From the NCBI GenBank assembly GCA_028274465.1, contig CM051455.1:43107129-43171128 (forward strand): a stretch of DNA of 64,000 nt, in the 5' to 3' direction. The notes under the pieces were generated by a model. That model did not search any database and had not been told where the DNA came from. It saw only the letters and a list, made by a program, of their open reading frames with translations. The position numbers and the translations under genes were made by a program. The stretch comes from Plantago ovata. Lineage: Eukaryota > Streptophyta > Magnoliopsida > Lamiales > Plantaginaceae. This document shows positions 1 through 13,561 of the stretch, piece by piece; positions within the stretch are counted from its first letter, which is position 1, and each line of letters starts with the position of its first letter.

Positions 1-617
1 ATTTATAGTAAATCGTCTCGCTCAATCCATGGCTTCTCCTACTGATCATGACTGGTGTGCTGTCAAACGTCTCTTGTGCTACCTCAAGGGATCCATTCAT
101 CATGGTCTTCTGCTGCGTATACCAACTGATTTATCCCTCACTGCATTCTCTGATTTTGCCGGTGATCTTACTAATGGTCGGTCCACATCTGCCTATGTGG
201 TGTTTCTTGGCTCTAATCCAATCTCTTGGCGTTCTCGTAAACAAGATGGTGTTGCTCGCTCCTCCACAGAGGCCGTGAATATCGGTCTCTTGCCACTGTT
301 ACCGCTGAGTTGTGTTGGATTCGTCATCTCTTTTAGGAGCTTGGTCTTTCTGTTCCTTTAGTTCCAAAGCTTTTATGTGATAACATCAGTGCTACTCGTC
401 TTGCACTTCATCCTATTCTGGATTCCCGCATGAAGCATATAACTGTTGATCTTCATTTTGCTCGGGACCTATCTCAAAAAGGGATCCTCTCAGTTTCTTA
501 TGTCAACATTGCTGACCAGCTTGCTGATGTTTTGACCAAATCTCTCCCCCGTGCTCGCTTTGAGCTCTTACGTTCCAAAATTTCCGTTGCTAGTGGAACG
601 TCTATTTTGCGGGGGCG
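1..617 (+). pseudogene. Ty1/Copia polyprotein 3' end (RNase H), frameshifted
   Basis: This is the C-terminal part of a Copia-type Gag-Pol. The first frame (29-280) carries the family signature around [24 protein letters not shown] and SWRSRKQ, which lies in the RNase H region. The frame is lost near 280, where the usual EAEYRSLA-type stretch should be. A second frame resumes by 355 and runs to the stop at about 636 (DNISATRLALHP, KHITVDLHFARD, VNIADQLADVLTKSL), which is the typical Copia C-terminus. Most of the element, including integrase and most of RT, lies before the window. The one-frame break makes it non-coding. The classification is certain from these motifs. Confidence 0.93.
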
Positions 618-620
618 TAT

Positions 621-799
621 TATGGAAGTAGATTAGTTGAGTTTATTTCTTTCTGTATTTGTATAGATAAAGAGATCTACTAATAGAGATCTACTTTTGT
701 TTATGTTTATGTTTGGAGACTAAACTTGAAGCTCAAGTTTACTGATGTATATATACTCATCATATGCCATTGAAAAAAATAATATAACCTACTTCCACA
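621..799 (+). repeat. Short 3' LTR of the Copia element
   Basis: Directly after the Copia RNase H region and a G-rich purine tract (GGGGGCG at 611-616, a polypurine-tract candidate) lies a segment of about 175 bp. It starts TGGAAGTAG (623-631) and ends CTACTTCCA (789-797), a perfect 9 bp terminal inverted repeat with the LTR-type TG...CA ends. The start position is inferred from those ends; the 5' LTR is outside the window, so it cannot be aligned. Confidence 0.7.
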
Positions 800-862
800 T
801 ATATTTGTTATTCTATAAGTACATGTATCTTGTTTATTAGTAGGAGTTAGGACAAAAAATTA

Positions 863-1131
863 TACTTCCTCCATTTCATTAATAACTTCCTAGGTTTCCT
901 TTTTTGGTGTACCATTACAAACTTCCTAACTCCAAACAAGGAAAGTTTTATTTCTACTACACAATTTTTTATTATTTCTCTCTCTTTCTTTTATCAATAC
1001 ATTATCATTCTCTCTCATACTTTAAATCAACTTACAACTTTAATACCCCACATAAACCAATTTTTTATTAATATTCCTTAATTTGTGTTATTTTTACCAC
1101 TTAGGAAGTTTTAAAAGAAATGGAGGAAGTA
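863..1131. mobile_element. Stowaway-type MITE
   Basis: Terminal inverted repeats begin CTTCCTCCATTTC (865) and end in the matching GAAATGGAGGAAG (1129), flanked on both sides by TA, the Tc1/Mariner target duplication. The interior is AT-rich and non-coding, total about 265 bp. It sits between the Copia LTR and the LINE remnant. Confidence 0.85.
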
Positions 1132-1149
1132 TTGTATAACCAAGAAATA

Positions 1150-3083
1150 CTTTCATGTCTCCTTATCGTGTCTTGCAAAATCTACAAAGTGAGAAATTAT
1201 ATCATATGGTATAATAAGTACTTATCACTAGCAGATAGATCAGTTTTGATTCAGGCGGTTAGTTCGGCAATTCCAGCTTATGTTATGTCCATAGCTCAAT
1301 TACCCCTTACTGTCATTAAGTCTTCAGACAATATCAATAGGAAATTATTATGGAATAGTAATGCTAATGGTAGACATAAGGGGAAAGTTAAATGGAAAAC
1401 TGTTTGCTCTCCTCATTTTGTAGGAGGATTAGGATTTAAGAGTCTCCAAACATTCAACTTATCACTCCAGTTTAAGTTGTTTTGGAGATTATTTACAGAG
1501 CCTCATTCCTTATGGACTCAAGTTTATAAATCAGTATTATCCACACACTTCTTTATTGGAAGCTAGTAGTTAACTCTTCTAGTAGTTGGTTATGGAAAAA
1601 ATTATCTCAGTTAATCCCTAAGTTTAAACAACATCTAAAATGGATCATAGGGGCAGGTCATGAAATAAATTTTTGGGATGATACTTGGTTTGGTTCAAAG
1701 CCTCTAAGGCTTTTAGCAACTAGTCCTCCAGGGCATGCTATTGTTGCTGATTTCATTAATAATTTCCAATGGGATGTGAGCAAGCTTGCACTTTTTTGCC
1801 AATGCATCTAGTTAAACAAATTCTGGCTATTCCTTTGACTATACTACAGACTCATGATCATCTTACTTGGGCACACACTCCTGGAAATTTTACAGTTAAA
1901 TCATGTTATAATGCTTTAAGTATTCACCAAAATTTGGATCCTCACTTGCCTTGGAGTATAATATGGAGTCTTAAGTTAATTCCCAGAATTAAATATTTCC
2001 TATGGATATCGTTGCATGACAAACATTACACTTTAGATAGATTACATGCATGGGGATTGGTTCCTTCAGCTCACTATGTCTTCTGTAATCAAGCAGAAGA
2101 AAATAATTTCCACTTATGCTTCAATTGCTCTTATTTTTCTAACCTCAGAGAGATCTTATGGCCATCCTGCTGGAATCACAAAACACCTGTCTTACTTGAT
2201 TTACTTGTTGATTTCCATGCCAATGAGTATCATCAGCTTCTGCTATGCACTCTTTTCTGGCTAATTTGGTTCTACAGGAATCAGCTGCTTTTTAAGCATA
2301 CGAAAGTAACTCTGCAACAAATCTATACACATCTGCAAGTTTTAATGCACCAACAAGAAATTTTAAATGTTCACTCAGTTGCACCACACCACACGATCTA
2401 TTGTAAATGGATCCCTCCTCCAAGAGGATATGTCTCAATCAACACGGATGGATCCTCCAAAGGCAATCCAGGGGATGCCGACATTGGTATGATTCTCAGA
2501 AATTCCGATGGAATTTTCATCAGGGCTGCAGCAGGCTATGTTGGTTGGTATACCAACAACATGGCAGAGCTTCAATCTATTAAACACGGCCTCATACTGG
2601 CGCTACAATTGCAAATCACTCATATCCATATCCAAACTGACTCTTTGTTCGCTTCCAACTCTATTAACAGGAAGAGCTGCGAAGGAACGTTGCAGCGCCG
2701 GCTACTTGATGATTTTCTCCGCTTGTCAGATCAGTTCCAGGAGTGCGCCTGCAATTTTGTCTATCGGGAGGTCAACCAAGTAGCAGATAAATTATCTAAA
2801 ATGGGAAGTGAAGATTTAGCTACTCGATGGAGTCAGTCAGTCAGTACCACCACTTCTTTGCTCCAACCCGGCTATATCAGCAGCTTCCAAATTTGGAATA
2901 TTTGTCCTTATTGGTTATCTCAATATGTAGCTAACGACTTATCTATGTTGTATCCCCGCCTAGTTAGAATCTAGTGTACGGGAGCTCCGGCTTCCTAGCT
3001 GTATCTATGTATCTATGTAACTGCTATGAACTCCTATCTTATCTAATATATTTCCCTTTCAAAAAAAATATATATATATATAT
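1150..3083 (+). mobile_element. 5'-truncated plant L1-type LINE with RNase H domain
   Basis: A LINE ORF2 C-terminal part in at least three frames. Frame one (to 1566) has the post-RT region (NKYLSLADRSVLIQAV, GGLGFKSLQTFNLSLQ). The bridge 1567-1768 continues it in another frame (SSSWLWKKL, INFWDDTWFG). The open frame 1769-2974 (401 codons) carries the zf-RVT region near residues 95-130, then an RNase H domain. In that domain the candidate acidic residues are visible: D in INTDGSSKGNPG, E in NNMAELQ, D in IQTDSLF and D in VADKLSK. The 3' end is an A run at about 3060-3068 passing into a short (TA)n. The RT catalytic core is missing because of 5' truncation. The element is dead, although the RNase H frame is intact. 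Confidence 0.92.
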
Positions 3084-4527
3084 CATAAGAACATGACACT
3101 TGACGACAAACACTTAAATTTATTCACTTATTGAAAAGAGAAAAAACAAAAAAAGGCCAAGCCAAATATTCAATCATACGAAAAATATTGATCAATAATA
3201 AAAGGAACATTTGCGTTCAGATCAGCCCCTCAGACTTGGTGCGCACTTTATGCGGACTTCCAAATGCATGAACGGCTGCTCGGGAAAGATATGACGGTTT
3301 TCAACTTTGATACATAACTAGACTCGGTTTTATTTGGTTGGGTCTTATTAATGTAGATGATAGATGTTAAGTTTAGTACTTTAGTTGTTAATTATGGGAG
3401 CGCACCTAATATTTTTCTCACAACTCCGCTACTCCGATCACTGGAAAGTCTGGAATGCCTAGTTATCCAGTATAAATTCTAATCGCTTATGGACACGGAA
3501 ACGGTCACATATGCACGAAATTTCTAAGCATTGCACGCTTGAGATTTTGATTTTTTAGGTATAAAAAAATTAATTACAAAAACCCAAAATTCACCCACAT
3601 AAATCATAATCCACTCTCAAACAATCCATAACTACTGATCAATAAGACTATGTTAACAAACAAATGTTGGTGTCGGCATTAATGTTACATGGTGAAGATG
3701 GGTGGATCTAGTTAGTTTTCACGTTGTGATCATCCTCAGTTGTGAACAATGATCAGAGTGGATCGGGTACAATAGACATAATTAATAAAATGAAGCAAAT
3801 GTGATAGTGTGGAAATTAAAAATGAAATACACCTCTACTTTCTGCCCCTAACTCTATTCCACTACACCACGTTATATAAATCCTCTTCTCTAACGTTTTT
3901 GCTTGCCATTCTCTTTCTTTTGTCGCTTTTTCTCATTTACCGTTCCTAATCGGCTAATCCACTAGTTCACCGTGAAGCCTATCTAAGTTTGAAACTCTCA
4001 CCACAAATTTCATGTTTACTCGAATCATCTTCTCCTGCAGGTTGAAACTGACAAAAGTACTTGAAATATTGAAAAATCCTTAATATAAACTACTAAGTTT
4101 CGGATTTTAATATATTTTAAAAACTATTTATTTAAGATCAGAGTTTTCATTTCGTTCATACTTTGATAGAATATTGGAATTGTATATAACTTTACTCCTT
4201 CATTTATTCATTTCTTGTTTTTGCTTCCATTTTTGGTCAAGCAGTGTGCCTGAACTTGCCGTATATAGTTTGGTCGTGGTCTCGAGGACAGATTCATTTC
4301 GATGCCATATGCAGCCGCCCCACATACTATTTCGTCACCAACGAGATGCATTACACTGGCATAAGTTTTCATTTTCCATTTTTATATCCATAAACTTATG
4401 ACAAAAGTCCGGCGTGAAATCATATATATTTACCCAATTTAAAAATAGATGTGTTACCTTTTTGTACAAATATATACATATGTTTATGTTATTACACAAC
4501 ACGTTTATATTATTAATATAATTTATT
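3084..4527. other. Intergenic, no gene recognised
   Basis: AT-rich sequence between the LINE tail and the next repeat. Short open frames such as the one at 4174-4401 have no recognisable motif and no splice context. I see no RNA gene here. Confidence 0.5.
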
Positions 4528-5290
4528 GGGTGAATTACAAATTGGTGATGTTCCTAATAGTTTCTATCAAATTAGTAATACATGATAAACTTCTATCAAA
4601 TTAGTGTCTATATTTGTCTTGACTAATTTAACCTTGCCGAATTTAAGAAGTAATTTAGTTATTTATATTATTTAGTTATACTTTGTTAAAATCTATCATG
4701 CATCAGATTCCTAAGTTTGGTTTGTTTCACTATTCATTTTATTTACCATCATCATATCTCTAATGACCCTAACCACGATACTCTACTTTGACTAGATTTT
4801 ATAATCCTAAGAAAAAAATGTAATTTTCCAAGTTCCAGATCTCAATTTTGGACCCCACTCAAGCATTCTTCGACCGGCTTGTATTAACACACTAAACTTC
4901 CAAGCATCAACTAGTGATAATCAACAACATCACAAGTATCATTGCCAATTGACACGCATCAAGCAAACGTCTTCAAGTATCATGTCCAATCCCCAAAATT
5001 CAAGTATCATGTCCAATCCCCAAAATTCATGTATCATCAGACTCCCTCCCACAACGTTTGTAACATGTAAGATGCAATTATGTGATGATTGATACTTGAT
5101 ATAATTTAATCTAAATTTGATTGAATATAATATATGTGATATAGTAATGGGTTTATTGTTAGAGAAGATTTAGGAACATAGTTAGCCCTTATCACTACTA
5201 AAATTAGACGTTTCATCAATTTGATATAAACTTTTTAGGTCACACTAATTTGATAGAAATTCTTAGAAGTATCAATTTGAAATTAATCCT
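4528..5290. mobile_element. Mutator-like MITE with long degenerate TIRs
   Basis: The left end (GGGTGAATTACAAATTGG, then CTATCAAATTAGT twice) matches the reverse complement of the right end (AGGATTAATTTCAAATTG, then CTATCAAATTAGT). The inverted repeats are over 80 bp and imperfect. The interior (763 bp) has no coding frame. A 27 bp tandem duplication lies inside at 4972-5037. The flanking 9 bp (TAATTTATT versus TAATTGAAT) match only partly, so the target duplication is uncertain. A truncated left end of the same family is at 29336. Confidence 0.65.
4972..5037. repeat. 27 bp tandem duplication
   Basis: Two perfect adjacent copies of a 27 bp unit beginning TTCAAGTATCATGTCC (4972 and 4999), plus the start of a third. 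Non-coding. Confidence 0.9.
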
Positions 5291-5632
5291 AATTGAATTT
5301 ATTTTCATATACTCATGCTCACATTAATAATCATTATATTTATCGATCTATTTTTATTTGTTGCTAAATCGTGATGCTTAATCTAATTTCATATACTCCA
5401 CTAGGGATGTTATACTTTGATTATTTTTTTTAATACATATTTTCTAATCATGGAATCAGATCATATCATAGTCAAAATGACCAATAATATAAGATCAAAC
5501 TGAAAGTTAATTGATTGTTTAGCAATACAGCATGGATCAATTCATAAGTAATTCGTTACATTGTAATCAAAATATAAATATAATTGGCTATATATAATTG
5601 TTTTTGCAACTTGCACGCATATATGGTGGCTC

Positions 5633-5680
5633 AAGTAATCTCTTCCGCTTCAAAAAAAAAAAAAGTAATCTCTTCCGCTT
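5633..5680 (+). mobile_element. Poly(A)-only retroinsertion with 18 bp target duplication
   Basis: The 18 bp string AAGTAATCTCTTCCGCTT occurs at 5633-5650 and again at 5663-5680, with only C plus an A run between. This is the footprint of target-primed reverse transcription that copied just a poly(A) tail. It lies 6 bp downstream of the stop codon of the first X8 gene (which ends at 5686 on the minus strand). Confidence 0.8.
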
Positions 5681-5685
5681 TGCGC

Positions 5686-6147
5686 TTATGGTCGGGATGG
5701 AAACTTGCAACCGCCAGAGGCTGCATCAGCACATTTAACATGAGGTTAATTACTCATATCAGGATTGTCACCATAAAAAATTATAGGTTATTTGCTGCGA
5801 ATGATTAATGAAATAAGAAATTACTAGAATTTAGAAAAATAGAGTACTTACAAGGATCAAAGTTGATGGTCTTTCCAAAATTAGGGCATTCTCCTCCTTG
5901 AGAATAATAAACATCCATGGCATATGCAGCATGGGCAATCGCAGTGGCCGGATCAAAACACGGCCCGGCGGGTTGAATCGCCTGGCAATTTATCTGAGTG
6001 CAAACGAAATTCAGAAATTCCACACACTGGCCTTCTGTTGCTTCTGGCTTTGGTATACACCAAGTGGCAGACTGCATTAAAAAAAAGAAAGAAAGAAAAA
6101 CAAACGGCTATTTCATTAATTTCATGGTATGTCAAATGTTACACTGC

Positions 6148-6187
<40 letters not shown>

Positions 6188-6403
6188 GTCTATTTCATTT
6201 ATCTCATGGTATACATGCACAATACAACAAGTGTTATAGTACTGGAATTAAAAGAAAGAAAAAAACCCAACTATTTCATTAACTTCACGAGCAAAATGAA
6301 TTCAAGAATTAAAAGGAAGAATAATTGGACTTACTTGAGCAATTGAAACAATGGCGAAAAAGCAAATGATGGAAAACAAAGGGATGCTATTGTTGTTGAA
6401 CAT
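5686..6403 (-). CDS. Small secreted X8 (CBM43) domain protein, copy 1
   Basis: Three minus-strand exons: 6335-6403, 5852-6071 and 5686-5720, all with GT-AG introns, giving 107 aa. Residues 1-23 are a hydrophobic signal peptide (starts MFNNNSIPLFSIICFF, ends SIAQ). The rest is a single X8 domain: W-C near its start (SATWCIPK), cysteines in FVCTQINCQ, the family core QPAGPCFDP, HAAYAMDVYY, and the tail GGCKFPSRP. X8/CBM43 domains bind beta-1,3-glucan in the cell wall; short stand-alone forms include Ole e 10-like pollen proteins. The last intron splits the Ser of the DPS motif. The middle paralogue lacks that intron. Intron 1 contains repeated splice-acceptor-like units. I infer an apoplastic glucan-binding role; the tissue cannot be read from the sequence. 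Confidence 0.93.
6072..6328 (-). repeat. Repeated units in intron 1 of X8 copy 1, with poly(T/A) tract
   Basis: Inside the intron a unit containing TGCATTAAAA..., an A/G-rich run, and CTATTTCATTAA...CATGGTAT occurs about three times (near 6073, 6146 and 6237). One unit holds an A run of nearly 40 (about 6150-6185). On the gene strand the second unit reproduces a pyrimidine tract followed by AATGCAG, identical to the real acceptor at 6072-6077, so it is a possible alternative 3' splice site. Confidence 0.8.
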
Positions 6404-6479
6404 GGTGATTAGTTTGAGTTTAACTTTCACTTGCGTTTTTGTGTTGTTTTCAATTGTGGGAGTTCTCATAAGGTGGCTA

Positions 6480-6491
6480 TCTATTTATATT
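6480..6491 (-). promoter_or_regulatory. Probable TATA box of X8 copy 1
   Basis: On the minus strand an ATATAAATAG motif lies about 80 bases before the ATG. The other two X8 genes have TATA-like motifs at the same distance, with a shared leader motif GTGTTGTTTT between TATA and ATG. Confidence 0.5.
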
Positions 6492-9690
<3,199 letters not shown>

Positions 9691-9705
9691 GGAATGCATT
9701 AAAAT

Positions 9706-9760
9706 ATCATTCAAAAGTGGCTTCAAAAAAAAAAAAAAAAAAAAAAAATCATTCAAAAGT
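9706..9760 (+). mobile_element. Second poly(A)-only retroinsertion with 13 bp target duplication
   Basis: ATCATTCAAAAGT occurs at 9706-9718 and 9748-9760 with only GGCTTC plus about 23 A between. The TTC-A(n) junction resembles the 3' ends of both LINEs in this window (TTTC-A(n)). It lies 16-70 bases beyond the 5' end of the minus-strand LINE. Confidence 0.78.
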
Positions 9761-9831
9761 CAAAACACCAAATCTCTGTCTTTGGTAAAATTTAGACTTT
9801 TTGTACCACCAAAGTTAAAAAATAGTCATTA

Positions 9832-10461
9832 GAGCACTCTTCACAAAATTTCTATAATATTTCCCTATATATTACTCCCTCGTGAATCAAATGTAAAATG
9901 TTTTGTGTTTTTGAACATTTGCAAAATATAAGATGTTTAGACCCTATAGTCTACTCCACCACCATTAAAATATTGCTTTACTCCTCTGATCATCTTTTTT
10001 TATTGTTACTTTTTTCATTTTTTTAATGAGTTGTTTGAATTAATTATATTTCTTATAGGGTAATCATTACATTTCTTAATCTTTGTGATTTTGCCAAAAC
10101 ATCTTACATTTGATTAAGGAGGGAGTACTATAATTAGTCCCTTATAACTTTTTAAAATATCAACTCCACCATACATCATACATCATAGCTAGAGGTCTTC
10201 TATTTTTTTATACAACAGTGAGAAAAAATGACACATAGAATATATTTGTAGTAACACATGAATATGAATAAGGAGGACATAAAAAAGATTAAATGAGTAA
10301 TTATTTATTTGTTGAAATTAATCTATAAGTTTATAATAAAAACTCGATGTGGGTCCAGTTCTTTGGAGTCCTGAAATTTTGTTATTTTTTTAATCATTTT
10401 TTAACATTTAGTCTCAAATTTGAGATGTGGGCACATTTTACAAGTTTTGCAACTAGTGCTC
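9832..10461. mobile_element. Tourist-like MITE carrying a nested Stowaway
   Basis: Left end TTA-GAGCACTCTTCACAAAA and right end ...AGTGCTC-TCA form degenerate inverted ends. Interior segments (TAGTCCCTTATAA, GACACATAGAA, GTGGGTCC..TTTGGAGTCCTGAAATT) match, in reverse orientation, the element at 29514-30235, which supports a shared family. A Stowaway (9873-10127) is inserted near its left end. Confidence 0.65.
9873..10127. mobile_element. Stowaway MITE, nested
   Basis: TA-flanked element. The left end CTCCCTCGTGAATCAAATGT and the right end ACATTTGATTAAGGAGGGAG are inverted repeats. Length about 250 bp, non-coding. Confidence 0.88.
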
Positions 10462-10984
10462 TCATTCTCATATACCTTAATTTTGTTCTCTAATTAAACC
10501 TTTTAAGTAAATGGAGTATACAATTTAAGAAAATACGAATGAGTATATTTGAATTTAATATGTTTATCTTATTCAATTTTAATATGGTGTGTACGTTTTT
10601 TTAAAACAAAATGGTGTGTACATGTGTTTCTTTAAGTCAAATGTGTAAAGTTCAAGTGTCGTTGATGAGATTTTTTCCCACTTTCAAATTTCTTTTGTAA
10701 TGTTGTTCGATTATTTCATTTCTTGTCTTTCTTTAAATATAATTAATGTGCAGAGTTCTAGTCTCGTTTAAATAATTTTTCTTTCCTTTTTTCTCTTTTT
10801 TTTTTTGTTACGTTTAATACTTCATCAAATTTATCAACATAATATATTAAACAATACACCATTAACTAATTAATACTTTTCTACCATAAGGAATACGTAT
10901 GTCATAATTTAAATGTACAAATAAAGTTAGGAGCATAAAAATGTGAAGGATGATTTCATCTGACTACCTTTTAAGATAGTGTAA
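10462..10984. other. AT-rich intergenic
   Basis: No open frame of note and no RNA gene recognised. Confidence 0.45.
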
Positions 10985-11840
10985 TAACATTTTGGTCCTT
11001 AATGTTTCATATATTACTTTGAATGACAAATGTGATACAATTATATTTACAACGAAGAAGGACAAAAGTCAACAATAATAATGATGATCTCATATCATAT
11101 GAGAGAGAGTCATAATATCCCAAAATTACCCTTTTACTATTATTTTCTTTAAAATTATATATTTCATTTTATTACTTGCACTTCACTCCCAAAACATTCA
11201 AATGCTAATAAATAAATTCCCAAAATTTTAATTTTGCTCATTTTTTCCCCTTATGCTTCCTAAACTAAGAAGAAAAAACAAACGAGCTCAAGATCTGGTT
11301 TCTGATCTATGTAATCATTTTAAATCTCATTTATTTTCGTCTTGCTGGATATTAAGTTTTACATTGATCTGCTTTTAGGTTATTCATTTTCTAATTTTTC
11401 TTTATTGTTTAGTATTTTCGGTGATGTTCAGCACCATTATTCTGTTACCATAGGACAATTGTTTCAGTTGTTGATTTGTATGTGGATAATGTTAATAATA
11501 AAAGCTCAAGGATATATGCCTACTTTGATGTCATTAAGGAGCTTTATTTTACTCTTTAATCATTTGATCAATCTGGGATTGATCCTTTAATAAAAGTTCT
11601 TGTCTAATCTAAAATATGTGGTAGAATTGATAAAAAAGAAGGAAGAAATGAAAAATTATAGAGTAAATATTTATGTAAAATATAAAATATTTGGGTTATT
11701 TGTGTAATAAGAGAAATTTGTAATTTGTAATAAATGGTTTATTCTAATATACATGGAAGGGTATTGATGTATTTCTAACAAAAGTCAAAGTCTATATAAA
11801 ATGTTGTCATTCATCGTAAATTTTAAAACATTAGGAACTT
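10985..11840. mobile_element. Candidate TIR element, family unknown
   Basis: The left side (GGTCCTTAATGTTTCATAT then TTTGAATGACAAATG and GACAAAAGTC) matches the reverse complement of the right side (AGTTCCTAATGTTTTAAAA, ATGAATGACAACATT, GACTTTTGTT) over about 75 bp with gaps. The interior, including the frame at 11342-11590, has no recognisable domain. Ends and target duplication are not resolved. Confidence 0.4.
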
Positions 11841-12600
11841 AGTTGTTGAGATGTCATCTTATCTTACAAAAAGCTAGTTGACTGAAAATTGGCCAAATGG
11901 AAAAACATATTCAAGAAGGCTTCTAGAGAACAAGCCCAATTCCCTAAGAAAAAAAAGAGAACAAGCCCATAATAATTTCTCGCCAAACTCCGTAAGGTTG
12001 GGTATATTAGGTAGGAGAAGACAGAGTTTTCAAACTCAGTTTTCAAGTGAATCAAAATTACTTATAGCTAGAATTATGTGCTACCTATAAGAACAATATT
12101 GTTAGAACATTATCACATATTGTTCTTTGAATTTTATTCAACATAGCAATAAACACACACGAGTTAAGGAGAAAACATAAATGCAGTATTACCTTAATAC
12201 TATTATCTATCGTTGAAAGTACACTAACCGGTTAAAGATTTCAATACTAATAAATAAAAATATTTACAAAGTACTTCATTAATCTTGAGTTCAAGTACTA
12301 TTTGCTAATGATATGCATGTCCACTAATGTGGAGTACCTATCATATTTGCAGTTTCGGAAAATAAATGAATAAAAGAAAAAAATACATAACAATAGCATA
12401 AAGATAAGCTAATATTTCAAGTGGCAAGGGTGCTGGAATAGCAAAGAAAGGTTGGAGAAAAACTAATACTTTGATAGTTTGATTGTAATTTGATCGGTAA
12501 TTCAACAGTGAATGTTTTCTAAGTTTGAGAACTGCAGGGGTCTCTATGCAAATTACCATTTATTTTAAGTGAGCAAGGTGGCGGTCAAAATGTCAGATTT
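11841..12600. other. Intergenic, no gene recognised
   Basis: AT-rich, with short non-conserved open frames only. Confidence 0.45.
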
Positions 12601-13380
12601 TTAATCTCAGCGGTCGGATGAAGAGTTTGTCACGTGATCTACGGTTCCTGCTTCACTTCTCTGTTTTCTGTTTGCGTATAAAAGCTCTGTAGCTCTGTTG
12701 TTCCATTCATTGTAATTTATAATTCTGGGATTAATCACATATTTATGAGAAACTGGTTATTATTGAGATTGATATTTAGCTAGCTTATTATAATTGTCCG
12801 AAATACATGTTAATTATATGTTTAATTACAATCATTACTCCATATTGCCTTTTCCGCTGGAAAAGATGATTTGGAGCATTCATGTGATTTGTAGTTGGTG
12901 TTACGTGGAACATTCCTATTGGTTCGTTTGTGTCTTATGTGCGTTCTGATTGGTCCATAAAATTCAAGTGCTGAGTTGTTTTAGTACTTTCCCATTAATG
13001 CGATTTAGTGATATGTTTGGTGTTTACTCTACATATCGAACTTAAAAAACTCAACACGGTTTATTCATCACATGATTCATCTTCTTAGTATTAATGAGAT
13101 GGAGGGTTATTTGCTAGCTTATGATGGTCGGAATTACTTGTTAATTATTTAATCGCAATTGATTCTCCGATGGATGTGGGTTCAAAATCATCTGTGCGAT
13201 TTCATCTGTCGATTCTTTGTTGTAATTAGTACATGAGATATTGTTAATCACAAGGAATTGAGTTTTGAAAGTTTTGTTTGTTGTTTGTACTGTACATAAA
13301 TTTGGAGATATTGCAATAAAGGGACGCTAATTTACGGTTTGTCCTATGGACTTGCCTAGCATCACAGAGTTAAGAAAAGT
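12601..13380 (+). promoter_or_regulatory. Promoter-like block with orphan TATA box
   Basis: This stretch is less AT-rich than its surroundings. It contains CACGTG (12632-12637, a G-box), a good TATA box (GTATAAAAGC near 12676) and a pyrimidine-rich leader, but no coding frame follows. A diverged duplicate of an internal segment (CTAGCTTAT...TGTTAATTA...TTAAT) occurs at about 12779 and 13114. It could be the promoter and leader of a lost gene or of a non-coding transcript; the sequence alone cannot decide. Confidence 0.3.
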
Positions 13381-13561
13381 TTCCAATATGTTTACCACCC
13401 ATGGACTAATGTAATGCTTGAGAAAGGACATGACAACTTGAAAGTCAGTTGGATGGAGAAACAATTGTTGTAACAAAAATCAAACCAAAAGGTTATTAAT
13501 TTCCTCATACAATTAGTAAAATAGTGCGTGTATATCAAAATGTAGAGTAAAAATGCTACTC

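Noticed and set aside
11342..11590. 82-codon hydrophobic frame
   Set aside because: AT-rich sequence inside a candidate TIR element; no motif or gene context.
13386..13470. Short plus-strand frame with protein-like composition (WTNVMLEKGHDNLKVSWMEK)
   Set aside because: No family recognised, no start or splice context; too short to support.
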